A stretch of DNA of 64,000 bases, taken from Sphingobacteriia bacterium (lineage in GTDB: Bacteria > Pseudomonadota > Alphaproteobacteria > Rickettsiales > 33-17). The notes below the pieces were generated by a model. That model worked only from the letters and a program-made list of their open reading frames with translations. It made no database searches and was not told the DNA's origin. Both the position numbers and the translations under genes were made by a program. The stretch is from the NCBI GenBank assembly GCA_017304685.1, contig JAFKLR010000003.1, positions 992,001 to 1,056,000 of the forward strand, in the 5' to 3' direction. Positions 55,952 to 64,000 of this stretch are shown here, piece after piece. Every line of letters starts with the position of its first letter. Positions within the stretch are counted from its first letter, which is position 1.

Positions 55952-57469
55952 ATGTCGAATACCTTTTATATTACTACTCCAATTTATTACGTTAATGACG
56001 TTCCACATATTGGACATGCTTATACAAGTATAGCTGCAGATGTAATGGCCAGATACCACAGATTAAATGATGAGAAAGTATATTTTCTTACAGGTACAGA
56101 CGAACATGGTCAAAAAGTTGCGAGCTCAAGCCAAAAAAATAATATGACCCCTCAAGAATTTACTGATTTTTATTCAGGTAAATTTCGTGAAATGTCAGGA
56201 AAATTAAATCTTTCAAATGATGATTTTATTAGAACTACTGAAAGCAGACATAAAAAAGCTGCGCAAGCCTTTTGGAATAAATTAAAAGATAATGGTCATA
56301 TTTACCTTGGATCATACGCTGGCTGGTATGCAATAAGAGATGAAGCTTTTTATCAAGAGTCTGAACTTGTTGACGGTAAAGCTCCAACAGGTGCTCCTGT
56401 TGAATGGGTAGAAGAGCCAAGCTATTTCTTCTCATTATCAAAATTCCAAGACAAGTTACTTAAATTTTATGAAGAAAATCCTAATTTTATTTGGCCAAAA
56501 TCTAGAAGAAATGAAGTAATAAGTTTTGTTAAATCTGGTTTAAAAGATCTTTCGGTTTCTCGTACAAGCTTTTCTTGGGGAGTACCTGTTCCTAATGACG
56601 AAAAACATGTAATGTATGTTTGGCTTGATGCTTTAACTAATTATATTTCTGCGCTTGGTTACCCTGATGAGAGTTCAGATCTTTATAAAAATTTCTGGGA
56701 TAAAGCAGTGCATTTAGTAGGGAAAGATATTTTAAGATTCCATGCTGTATACTGGCCTGCTTTCTTAATGGCAGCTGACCTTCCTTTACCAAAACAAATT
56801 ATAGCCCACGGATGGTGGACAAATGAAGGACAAAAAATTTCTAAATCTCTTGGCAATGTTATTAATCCATATGATTTAGTTAATTTTTTTGGCTTAGATC
56901 AAACCCGTTATTTTTTACTTCGTGAAGTACCATTTGGAAATGATGGAAATTATGCAAAGCTAAATGCTATTAGAAGAATTAATAGCGAATTATCAAATAA
57001 CATAGGTAACTTAAGCCAACGCACCTTATCTTTCCTAAATAAAAATTGTGGCGGAATAATTCCAAATAAACGTGATGAAGATAATTTAAGTAACGAAGTT
57101 AAAAAACTAGTTGAAGAATATCACAAAAATTTTCTTAACCATGAATTCAGTGAAGCATTAGAAACAATAATTAACATTGGTAACCTTGCAAATGCATATA
57201 TTGATGAAAAAGCTCCATGGAAATTAAAAAAAGAAAATCCAGAACTTATGGAACATTCACTTTACCATTTAATTTTCTCTATTAAAGTTATTGGTATTTT
57301 GCTTATTCCTTTCATGCCAAGCCTTGCAACTAATATGCTTGATTTACTTTCAATTCCAGAAAATGAAAGAAATTTCAAAAATATTTTCAACGAATTACAA
57401 ACTGGTATCATCTTACCAGAACCTAAAGTAATTTTCCCTAAATTAGAAGAGCAAGAAGCAGTTATTTAA
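55952..57469 (+). CDS. metG: Methionyl-tRNA synthetase
   Basis: A class I synthetase charging tRNA-Met, including the initiator. The HIGH motif is in VPHIGHAYTSIAADVMARY and the KMSKS loop is KISKSLGN. FLTGTDEHGQKVA and HGWWTNEGQ complete the active site. Length of 505 and the lack of the zinc-knuckle cysteines fit the short alphaproteobacterial type. holB-metG is the conserved order in alphaproteobacteria. Confidence 0.96.
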   Translation: MSNTFYITTPIYYVNDVPHIGHAYTSIAADVMARYHRLNDEKVYFLTGTDEHGQKVASSSQKNNMTPQEFTDFYSGKFREMSGKLNLSNDDFIRTTESRHKKAAQAFWNKLKDNGHIYLGSYAGWYAIRDEAFYQESELVDGKAPTGAPVEWVEEPSYFFSLSKFQDKLLKFYEENPNFIWPKSRRNEVISFVKSGLKDLSVSRTSFSWGVPVPNDEKHVMYVWLDALTNYISALGYPDESSDLYKNFWDKAVHLVGKDILRFHAVYWPAFLMAADLPLPKQIIAHGWWTNEGQKISKSLGNVINPYDLVNFFGLDQTRYFLLREVPFGNDGNYAKLNAIRRINSELSNNIGNLSQRTLSFLNKNCGGIIPNKRDEDNLSNEVKKLVEEYHKNFLNHEFSEALETIINIGNLANAYIDEKAPWKLKKENPELMEHSLYHLIFSIKVIGILLIPFMPSLATNMLDLLSIPENERNFKNIFNELQTGIILPEPKVIFPKLEEQEAVI

Positions 57470-57478
57470 CTGCTTCTT
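57453..57478 (+). terminator. Hairpin overlapping the metG stop codon
   Basis: AAGAAGCAGTTA (57453-57464) and TAACTGCTTCTT (57467-57478) form a perfect 12-bp stem with a 2-base loop. The stop codon TAA lies inside the structure and no T-run follows, so it is a weak or atypical terminator. Confidence 0.5.
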
Positions 57479-57624
57479 CGTCAACAAAAAATTTAAAATA
57501 TCTTTTACATAAATTTTATTTTTACTTTTTATAAAATGAATTGTAATATTAATTATATAATTGATATTAAAGGTATTTTAACCATTAAATCATTATAAAT
57601 ATATAAAATTTCTTTTGCCTTATT

Positions 57625-57653
57625 TTAGAAATTTACTCGCCTTACTGTATAAA
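57625..57653 (+). promoter_or_regulatory. Candidate promoter of the 70-residue ORF
   Basis: TTAGAA and TATAAA are spaced by 17 nt and end 25 nt before the ATG at 57679. The -35 match is weak. The rest of the 209-bp spacer after metG shows nothing else. Confidence 0.35.
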
Positions 57654-57678
57654 TTAAATTTTACTTGGAGGGTTTATC

Positions 57679-57891
57679 ATGAGTAACAGAACTAACAATT
57701 TAACTTTAGAAATAAGTTTAGATCAACAATTTCACAAAAAAAATGATGATGAAACGCATCAATATAAAATGCCTCTACATTCACATTTGTTAGATACGCC
57801 AGAGGATGATGAAAAAGCTGGTCGTATAGATGATTCCACACCTTATGCACCTGGCGCAGGTGGCGAAGTTGGTATCGGTAATAAAAGATAA
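57679..57891 (+). CDS. Small acidic hypothetical protein
   Basis: A 70-residue hydrophilic protein with a strong GGAGG site 8 nt before its ATG. The N-terminus has a short beta-like stretch (NLTLEISLDQQF). The middle is His- and Asp-rich, and the tail is glycine-rich (PYAPGAGGEVGIGNKR). No signal peptide, cysteines or membrane span. It lies 44 nt before the DUF2383-like gene on the same strand and may be cotranscribed. Function is unknown. Confidence 0.65.
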   Translation: MSNRTNNLTLEISLDQQFHKKNDDETHQYKMPLHSHLLDTPEDDEKAGRIDDSTPYAPGAGGEVGIGNKR

Positions 57892-57935
57892 GGAAATTAT
57901 CTTTATAATAATTTATTTAATAATGGAGATTATTT

Positions 57936-58448
57936 ATGAAATCTATATTTAAACGTTCCTTTTATGTAGCTTTAACATTAATTACTTTAAATGGTTTAGC
58001 TTCAGATTCAATAGCGCAACCTGCAAATAATGAAGATGTGGCAAAACATTTACAAACACTAACTCAATATGAAATTGATGGCTCATTTATTTTAAGTCAA
58101 GCTATCGATAACGTTAAAAATAAAGCATTAAAAGAAAAACTCACAAAAATGAAAGTTGAATGTGAGAGAAATATAAAAGACTTAGCAGCTTTAACTCATG
58201 AATATGGTAGAGAAGCACCTATTCATTCACGTGATTTTAAAGGATTCTTTATGCAAGGCTATGCAGCAATGCGTGGACTTGTTAGTGACAAAGGTGTAAT
58301 GAGTGCTTTACATACTAATTCAAAATTAATTTTAAATGCTTTTGAGGAAGCTTTAAATTCTGATTTACCAGACCATGTAAAAACTAGATTACAAAGAATT
58401 TATAATACTAAAAAATCCCATTTAGATTACTTTGCAAGCCAAATGTAA
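57936..58448 (+). CDS. Exported four-helix protein, DUF2383/PA2169-like
   Basis: A 170-residue protein with a Sec signal peptide (about 1-28, ending SIAQPA). The mature part is four helices resembling the ferritin-like DUF2383 (PA2169) family: VAKHLQTLTQYEIDGSFILS, then LTKMKVECERNIKDLAALTH with GREAPIH, then ILNAFEEALNSDLPDHVKTR. Family members are usually cytosolic and often stress-related; the metal-binding status is uncertain. A GGAG site precedes the ATG. A strong terminator follows. Confidence 0.72.
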   Translation: MKSIFKRSFYVALTLITLNGLASDSIAQPANNEDVAKHLQTLTQYEIDGSFILSQAIDNVKNKALKEKLTKMKVECERNIKDLAALTHEYGREAPIHSRDFKGFFMQGYAAMRGLVSDKGVMSALHTNSKLILNAFEEALNSDLPDHVKTRLQRIYNTKKSHLDYFASQM

Positions 58449-58450
58449 CT

Positions 58451-58501
58451 AAATAAATTAAAATAGGCTGGTAATTCTAACTAGCCTATTTTAATTTATT
58501 T
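58451..58501. terminator. Bidirectional terminator, perfect 19-bp stem
   Basis: AAATAAATTAAAATAGGCT (58451-58469) pairs exactly with 58483-58501 around a 13-nt loop, with A- and T-rich ends on both strands. It serves the DUF2383-like gene and overlaps the end of the convergent fliI. Confidence 0.88.
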
Positions 58502-59821
58502 ATTAGCTAAAATCTTTTCAACCTCAGTATAACAATATTCAAAATTGAAAGCATCACCAGGCGATTGTCGTAAAAAATCTTCAAATAAAGGTTGAAGTTT
58601 AATTGATAAATCAACTTCGGGGTCGCTTCCTTTTTTATAAGCACCAATTCTTATAATTTCATTCATATCATTATAAGTTGCCATAATTTGACGTGATTTT
58701 TGAACTAGCGCATATTCTTCTTTAGTATTACATCCAGGCATTGTACGAGAAATACTTTTAAGAACGTTTATTGCTGGAAATCTTCCTCTTTCTGCTATTT
58801 CTCTATCTAATATAATATGCCCATCTAATATACCTCTAACAGCATCGGAGATAGGCTCATTCGTATCATCCCCTTCGACAAGTACACTAAATAATCCTGT
58901 AATATTACCTTGTTCTGAAGTTCCAGGCCCTGCTCTTTCTAATAATTTTGGTAATTCAGAGAATACTGTTGGCGTATAACCTTTTGTAGCTGGGGGCTCA
59001 CCACATGATAAACCTATTTCTCTTTGAGCCATCGCAAACCTGGTTACACTATCCATCATAAGCAAAACTTCTTTTCCTTGATCTCTAAAATATTCAGCAA
59101 CCGACATACTTAAAAACGCTGCTTGCTTTCTAAGTAATGGAGATTCATCACTAGTTGCAACTATTACTACAGCATTTTTTAAACCTTCAGGCCCTAAGTA
59201 TTCTTCTATAAATTCCTTAAGCTCTCTTCCTCTTTCTCCAATGAGTCCAATTACCTTAACATCCGCTTTAGAATATTTCGTAATCATTGCAAGTAGCATT
59301 GATTTTCCAACACCAGATCCTGCAAAAATACCCATCCTTTGGCCATAGCAACAGGTTGTAAAAGTATTTAGTGATTTAATTCCTAAATCTAATTTTCCTT
59401 CAACTCTCCTTCTTTTATGCGAAGAAGGTGGATGAGCTTTTAAATTATAAGCAAGATTACCAAATTTAATTCCACCTAATTCATCAATTGGTTCTGCATT
59501 TGCATTAAGAATTCTACCAAGCCATGAATCATGTGGAAAACAATTACCTTGCTCAGATAAAAATTCAATTTTATTACCAGCGGCAATTCCTTGAACATCT
59601 TCATAAGGAATAAGCTTAACTTTATTATTTTCAATACCTACAACTTCACAAAGTATTTTATGATTTTGATGCGCTTCAATTAAGCACCTTGCACCAATTC
59701 CTGCAATTCCAGCAAGTCCTTCTCCTTCAATTAAAAGCCCTTTAACTGAAGTAACAAGTCCATATATTTTATAATTTGGAATGCTATTAATATCACTGCC
59801 AAGCTGGGTGAAATCAACCAT
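58496..59821 (-). CDS. fliI: Flagellum-specific ATPase FliI
   Basis: A hexameric ATPase related to F1-beta that energises export of flagellar subunits through the type III apparatus. Walker A is GIFAGSGVGKSMLL (near 170), then IGERGRELKEFIEEYLGPEG, LLMMDSVTRFAMAQREIGLS and GEPPATKGYTPTVFSELPKL, the last being diagnostic of FliI/SctN ATPases. FliI is preferred over injectisome SctN because no injectisome genes are near. The length of 441 is typical. No other flagellar gene is in the window, so it is isolated. Confidence 0.9.
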   Translation of the reverse strand: MVDFTQLGSDINSIPNYKIYGLVTSVKGLLIEGEGLAGIAGIGARCLIEAHQNHKILCEVVGIENNKVKLIPYEDVQGIAAGNKIEFLSEQGNCFPHDSWLGRILNANAEPIDELGGIKFGNLAYNLKAHPPSSHKRRRVEGKLDLGIKSLNTFTTCCYGQRMGIFAGSGVGKSMLLAMITKYSKADVKVIGLIGERGRELKEFIEEYLGPEGLKNAVVIVATSDESPLLRKQAAFLSMSVAEYFRDQGKEVLLMMDSVTRFAMAQREIGLSCGEPPATKGYTPTVFSELPKLLERAGPGTSEQGNITGLFSVLVEGDDTNEPISDAVRGILDGHIILDREIAERGRFPAINVLKSISRTMPGCNTKEEYALVQKSRQIMATYNDMNEIIRIGAYKKGSDPEVDLSIKLQPLFEDFLRQSPGDAFNFEYCYTEVEKILANK

Positions 59822-59943
59822 TTATTACTCTTTAAAATTATTTATCAAAAATAAATTTATTCTAAAATGAGTAAAATTAAAAGAAGTTTTAATATTTATA
59901 AAAAGAGTTTTGCATAAATATTATATACAAAACTCTTTAAAGA

Positions 59944-61464
59944 TCATGTAGTTTCAAGCTGTTGAACTACTTTGAAATCAATTTTATAAACGTCAAATAA
60001 ACCTGAAGTGTAGAAAATAATTATTAGAATTATCCCCACAATTTTTAGTAAAAATCCTGCCTTTGCCATATCTTTACCATTCAAATGGTCATTGATAAAT
60101 ACAAATGAATTTGGAGGAGTTGCAATTGCAAGCATAAATGAAAGAGATAGAGTAAAGGTCGCAATTAACGATACAATTAATGGATTAAAACCAAGCGCAA
60201 TACATAAAGCTGCCATAATTGGTATTACAGAAACTGATAAAGCCGTATTATTTATAAACTCAGTGATAATAGCTATAACAATTACGGAAATTAATATAAA
60301 ACTTAATTGTGTAATTTTACCATTAGCTTTTACAAAATTGCCGATAACTTTGAAAATTTCTAAGTAATTTATTGCACTACTAATTGCTATACCACCACCA
60401 AATAATAATAAAATTCCCCAGGGTAGTTTTTCAGTATCTTTCCATTCTAAGAGAAATTTACCTTTCGTTAAATTAATAGGCGTTACAAATAATAACAATC
60501 CACAGAATACAGCAATAATTTCATCATTTATTTCAAAAGTTGTGGCATTAGCTAAAAACGGCCTTACAATCCAAAGAAAAATTGTAAATAAGAAAATAAC
60601 TAATACTTTTACTTGGCTATTAGTTAAAAAATATTCTGCAAATTCTTCTTTAATGTAATGATCTAATGAATCGAATCTAAATTTTGAGCGAAAAAGTATT
60701 TTCGTTAGAATTATCCAACCTGCAAATAGCATTATTACTGAAAATGGGATACCAAAATATAACCATTTAACAAAACTTATATCTACTTCAAAAGATTCAG
60801 CAAAAAAACTTGCAAGAATAATATTTGGTGGACTACCTATTACAGTTGCAGTTCCTCCAATAGTAGCCGCATATGGAATACTAAGTAATAAACTTGTAAT
60901 AAAATTAGTTTTATATTTATTGTCTTCAACAGTATTTCCAAGCATATTTATTATACTAATAGCAATTGGAAGCATCATCATACAAGCTGCTGTATTACTC
61001 ATCCACATACTTAAAAAATACGTAGCAGACATCATACCTAATACTACTTTACTTGGATCAAAACCTATTACTTTTATAGCTCTGTATGCAATAAAACTAT
61101 GAAGATTATGCTTTTCTAGCGCAATAGCTATAAAGAAACCTCCCATGAATAAAAATATATAAGGGTTACCATAAGCGCTAAAAGTATCGTATGAACTTAA
61201 CACACCTGTTACAGGATAAAGTACTGCTGGTAAAAGAGCAGTCACAGCGTATGGTACCGGCTCAAATACCCACCAAATAATCATAAAGCTCGTACAAGCA
61301 AGAAATTTCCATACGGGTAGTGGAATTATATCTGGATTTGGAGTTAACATAAGGCTTGTAAAAACTAATGGACCTAAGAATAAACCAATTAGCTTAGTAT
61401 AAGAAATGTATTTTTGCATTTTAACCAGTGAATAATATTTACACTTATTAAAATTTAAATACAT
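59944..61464 (-). CDS. DASS (SLC13)-family anion/sodium symporter
   Basis: An inner-membrane protein of up to 506 residues with about 11-12 spans. It probably imports dicarboxylates such as succinate or malate, or phosphate/sulphate, with sodium. The family signature blocks are SNTAACMMMLPIAISIINML, IPYAATIGGTATVIGSPPN and the matching second repeat ITEFINNTALSVSVIPIM with IATPPNSFVFIN. The start is uncertain: ATG 61464 gives an extra 15 residues before an ATG at 61419; neither has a good ribosome-binding site. For an intracellular bacterium, uptake of host TCA intermediates is plausible. Confidence 0.88.
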   Translation of the reverse strand: MYLNFNKCKYYSLVKMQKYISYTKLIGLFLGPLVFTSLMLTPNPDIIPLPVWKFLACTSFMIIWWVFEPVPYAVTALLPAVLYPVTGVLSSYDTFSAYGNPYIFLFMGGFFIAIALEKHNLHSFIAYRAIKVIGFDPSKVVLGMMSATYFLSMWMSNTAACMMMLPIAISIINMLGNTVEDNKYKTNFITSLLLSIPYAATIGGTATVIGSPPNIILASFFAESFEVDISFVKWLYFGIPFSVIMLFAGWIILTKILFRSKFRFDSLDHYIKEEFAEYFLTNSQVKVLVIFLFTIFLWIVRPFLANATTFEINDEIIAVFCGLLLFVTPINLTKGKFLLEWKDTEKLPWGILLLFGGGIAISSAINYLEIFKVIGNFVKANGKITQLSFILISVIVIAIITEFINNTALSVSVIPIMAALCIALGFNPLIVSLIATFTLSLSFMLAIATPPNSFVFINDHLNGKDMAKAGFLLKIVGIILIIIFYTSGLFDVYKIDFKVVQQLETT

Positions 61465-61607
61465 TTTTCAAATTATTACAAGGAATTTATTTTAAAGTTC
61501 TACTTTCATAAGGTAAGTTTTATAAATCAATTTTTTGATTTCTAACTAGACATTATTTGTTATATAAGCTATCCTAAATTACATAATTCTTAATAATTTA
61601 ACTAACT

Positions 61608-63464
61608 ATGACTAACAAAACTCCTCTTAAATCTCTTATTATTGGAGCTATAGGTATCGTCTATGGTGATATTGGTACTAGCCCTTTATATGCTTTAAAA
61701 AATTGCTTTTTAATAGGTAATTTGCCCGTAAATGACATGAATATACTTGGACTAATTAGTATGTTTATTTGGACGTTATTTTTAGTCGTAACGATAAAAT
61801 ATGTTTGCTTAATTTTAACTATAAATAATCAAGGTGAAGGTGGAACATTAGTCATATCCTCACTTTGCCGCAAATTAAAAATAGGAAAATATCGAATTTT
61901 TCCTCTTGCTCTTGGAATAATTGCAACTTCTTTATTTTTTGGCGAAGGAATTATTACCCCTGCCATTTCTGTTTTAAGTGCGCTTGAAGGAATAGAGGTA
62001 ATTTCTCCATCACTTGAACCTTATATAATGCCGTTTTCCTTAGTTATTCTAACTCTTCTTTTCTTTTTTCAAAAACACGGCACTGGAAAAATAGGTTTAT
62101 TTTTTGGTCCTATAATGGTTTTATGGTTTATTACTTTAAGTATTTTAGGTATCTATAACATCTTTCAAATGCCAGAAATATTAAAAGCTTTCAATCCATA
62201 TTATATTGTTAATTTTATGATCAATAATGGTTTCACCGGTCTTTTAACTATTGGTGGAATTATATTAGTTATTACAGGTGTAGAAGCGTTATATGCTGAC
62301 CTTGGTCATTTTGATAGATTTTCCATCTCTCTTTCATGGCACCTTTTTATTTTTCCTGCTCTTATTTTAAATTACTTAGGTCAAGGCGCTCTCTTATTAA
62401 ACTCACCTGAAGCAATAACAAACCCATTTTATCATTTAGTGCCAGAAACACTTTTATACCCCTTAATTATATTCGCCTCTATTGCCACAATAATTGCTTC
62501 TCAATCGGTTATTTCAGGAGTATTTTCAATTGCGTGGCAAGCAACTTTAAGAAATTATTTGCCGAAAATGAAGGTAGTTTTTACCTCTTCTAAAATGGGG
62601 CAAGTTTATCTTCCAGTTGTAAATTATATACTTTATTTCCTGACTATAGGCGCTGTACTTAAATTTAAAACTTCGGAAAACTTAGCGGTTGCTTACGGTT
62701 TAAGTGTAGCTGGGGTTATGCTAATTAGTACAATTTTAGCATTCCTTCTTGCTTGGAAAGAATGGAAATGGAATAAATTTAAACTAGGTTGTCTTTTTAT
62801 TCCTTTATTTTTCTTAGACACTACATTTGTTTTAACCAATTTTATTAAATTGTTTGAGGGTGCGTGGTATACAGTTTTAATAAGCGCAATAGTAACTTAC
62901 ACTATAACAGTTTGGATTAAAGGTAATGCCTTAATAAAATATAAAAACTTACTTATCAATAAACATTTAGATACATATTTACCAAATTACCAACAAGGAT
63001 TTCCTATTCATTTACCGCACACTGCAATATTTATGAGTAAATTTATTCATAAAATACCTAATTCCTTACTAATACATTTAAAACATAATAAATTATTACA
63101 TAATAAAATTATTTTTATTTCAATTTGTCCTCAAAGCGTTCCACGTGTCTCTCTAGAAAAAAAATTTACTGTAGAGAGAATTAATATTAATTGGTTTAGA
63201 ATATTAGTAAACGTTGGCTTTAAAGAGATCATTGATTTCGATAAAATGATTGAAGTTGCAAGAGAACATCATATTTTAGGTGAGCAGGAAGAAGTTTCAA
63301 TTTTCTTTAGTCGTAGTATTCCTATCTCTTCTACATCAGGAACTTTAAATGGGTTTTCAGAAAGATTTTACATTTTCTTATATAATAACGCTCTTTCACC
63401 TCATGAGTTTTATAAAATCCCACACGATCAAGTAGTAGAACTTGGGGTCAGATTTCAAATATAA
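61608..63464 (+). CDS. kup: Low-affinity potassium transporter Kup
   Basis: A 618-residue K+/H+ symporter of the KUP/HAK family with about 12 spans and a cytosolic C-terminal domain. The signature GAIGIVYGDIGTSPLYALKN starts the protein. GEGGTLVISSLCRK, FFGEGIITPAISVLSALEG and VEALYADLGHFDRFSISLSW are also conserved. Length is normal. It is a single gene, divergent from the DASS transporter across a 143-bp spacer and convergent with tatD. Confidence 0.96.
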   Translation: MTNKTPLKSLIIGAIGIVYGDIGTSPLYALKNCFLIGNLPVNDMNILGLISMFIWTLFLVVTIKYVCLILTINNQGEGGTLVISSLCRKLKIGKYRIFPLALGIIATSLFFGEGIITPAISVLSALEGIEVISPSLEPYIMPFSLVILTLLFFFQKHGTGKIGLFFGPIMVLWFITLSILGIYNIFQMPEILKAFNPYYIVNFMINNGFTGLLTIGGIILVITGVEALYADLGHFDRFSISLSWHLFIFPALILNYLGQGALLLNSPEAITNPFYHLVPETLLYPLIIFASIATIIASQSVISGVFSIAWQATLRNYLPKMKVVFTSSKMGQVYLPVVNYILYFLTIGAVLKFKTSENLAVAYGLSVAGVMLISTILAFLLAWKEWKWNKFKLGCLFIPLFFLDTTFVLTNFIKLFEGAWYTVLISAIVTYTITVWIKGNALIKYKNLLINKHLDTYLPNYQQGFPIHLPHTAIFMSKFIHKIPNSLLIHLKHNKLLHNKIIFISICPQSVPRVSLEKKFTVERININWFRILVNVGFKEIIDFDKMIEVAREHHILGEQEEVSIFFSRSIPISSTSGTLNGFSERFYIFLYNNALSPHEFYKIPHDQVVELGVRFQI

Positions 63465-63481
63465 TTTTTGAAACGTAAGAT

Positions 63482-64000
63482 TTAAACTATATTAAATAAT
63501 TCTTTAAAATTCTTTGTAGTAATTTCTGCCACTTCATTTACATCAACTTCTTTTAATCCAGCTAAAAATTCGACTACATGTTTTGTATACCCAGGTTCAT
63601 TACGTTTGCCACGATGAGGCGTTGGCGCAAGATATGGAGCATCAGTTTCAACTAATAAATTTTTAAGAGAAACGTTTTTTATTGTTGCTTGTAATTCTTT
63701 AGCATTTTTAAAAGTTATAATACCTGAAACAGAGATATAAATACCTAATTCTAAAGCAGCTTCACATAAATTTTGAGTACCTGTAAAGCAATGAAGAAGC
63801 CCTTTAAACTTCCCTTTTTTCATTTCTTCTCTAAGTATATTTATTGTATCCTCTTCAGCATCACGCGTATGAATAATCACCGGCTTACCAGTTAAACGCG
63901 CTGCTTCAATATGATTTTTAAAACTTTGAATTTGTTTATCTTTATCAAAAGGTTCATGGTAGTAATCAAGCCCTGTTTCTCCAAAACCTATTACCTTTGA
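63482..64000 (-). CDS. tatD: TatD-family metal-dependent deoxyribonuclease (runs off right edge)
   Basis: The C-terminal 173 codons of a TIM-barrel hydrolase. The frame stays open to the window edge, with VIGFGETGLDYYHEPFD just inside it. Further motifs are PVIIHTRDAEEDT (metal ligand His), GLLHCFTGT and LLVETDAPYLAPTPHRGKRN. The family has 3'-5' exonuclease activity and roles in repair. The start lies beyond the window. A GTG at 63880 is internal and not the real start, because conserved TatD sequence continues upstream of it. It converges with kup (17 nt between stops). Confidence 0.95.
   Translation of the reverse strand, partial: SKVIGFGETGLDYYHEPFDKDKQIQSFKNHIEAARLTGKPVIIHTRDAEEDTINILREEMKKGKFKGLLHCFTGTQNLCEAALELGIYISVSGIITFKNAKELQATIKNVSLKNLLVETDAPYLAPTPHRGKRNEPGYTKHVVEFLAGLKEVDVNEVAEITTKNFKELFNIV

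Noticed and set aside
57679..57891. Ribosomally made peptide precursor (RiPP)
   Set aside because: The glycine-rich tail is suggestive, but there is no modifying enzyme or transporter beside it and no cysteines or Ser/Thr core.
58496..59821. Type III injectisome ATPase (SctN) or ATP synthase beta subunit
   Set aside because: The GEPPATKGYTPTVFSELPKL block excludes F1-beta, and no injectisome genes are near; FliI is the simpler call.

Overview
The window looks like chromosome from an obligate intracellular alphaproteobacterium of the order Rickettsiales. The basis is strong AT bias, long AT-rich spacers, Rickettsiales-type housekeeping genes (thyX instead of thyA, parC, ndh-2, mltG, amidase) and many host-interaction-type proteins (ankyrin repeats, kinase-like proteins, presequence-like N-termini). 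Two MEP isoprenoid genes (dxs, ispH) argue against the genus Rickettsia, which has lost that pathway. A flagellar ATPase gene (fliI) would fit a Midichloriaceae-like lineage. This placement is inference; no rRNA is present.

Layout. 1-343 is the right end of an integrative element: the N-terminus of a tyrosine integrase runs off the left edge, followed by a 48-nt 3' fragment of tRNA-fMet that looks like the att scar. 344-5.7 kb holds an unknown protein, rfbB, a TPR lipoprotein, an ankyrin protein with NLS-like basic clusters, and mltG. 5.7-13.2 kb is a two-partner secretion module, tpsB and a 1749-residue tpsA, transcribed divergently, with a large inverted repeat beside it. It lies between fabG-acpP-fabF and mltG, genes that are contiguous in many alphaproteobacteria. 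13.3-20.3 kb is core: fab genes, serS, and yfgM-bamB-der. 20.6-28.4 kb carries a kinase-like protein of unknown function behind a perfect 24-bp palindrome, parC, a small membrane protein bounded by perfect hairpins, a WrbA-like flavoprotein, an SDR with a signal peptide, and dxs. 28.6-39.3 kb is a plus-strand run: ftsB-like, SH3 protein, thyX, AsmA/YhdP-like, ABC exporter, recO, amidase, ffh, and a uracil-DNA-glycosylase-like gene. 39.3-54.9 kb is mostly minus strand: YgjP, SelO, NDH-2, an orphan RecT, an RNA methyltransferase, an overlapping three-gene set (two signal-peptide-bearing APH-fold kinase-like proteins plus a HAD phosphatase), unknown repeat proteins, a paralogous pair with presequence-like N-termini, a DMT exporter, ispH and zapE. 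55.0-64 kb holds holB-metG, two small ORFs (one a DUF2383-like periplasmic protein), fliI, a DASS transporter, kup, and tatD running off the right edge.

How it works together. Core genes supply fatty acid, peptidoglycan, isoprenoid, translation and SRP functions. Between them sit accessory loci that plausibly act at the envelope or on a eukaryotic host. The best candidates for something undescribed are the overlapping exported-kinase/HAD set (44.7-48.3 kb), the kinase-like gene behind the palindrome (20.6 kb) and the paired presequence-bearing paralogues (50-52 kb). No rRNA, intact tRNA, CRISPR array or complete insertion sequence was seen.
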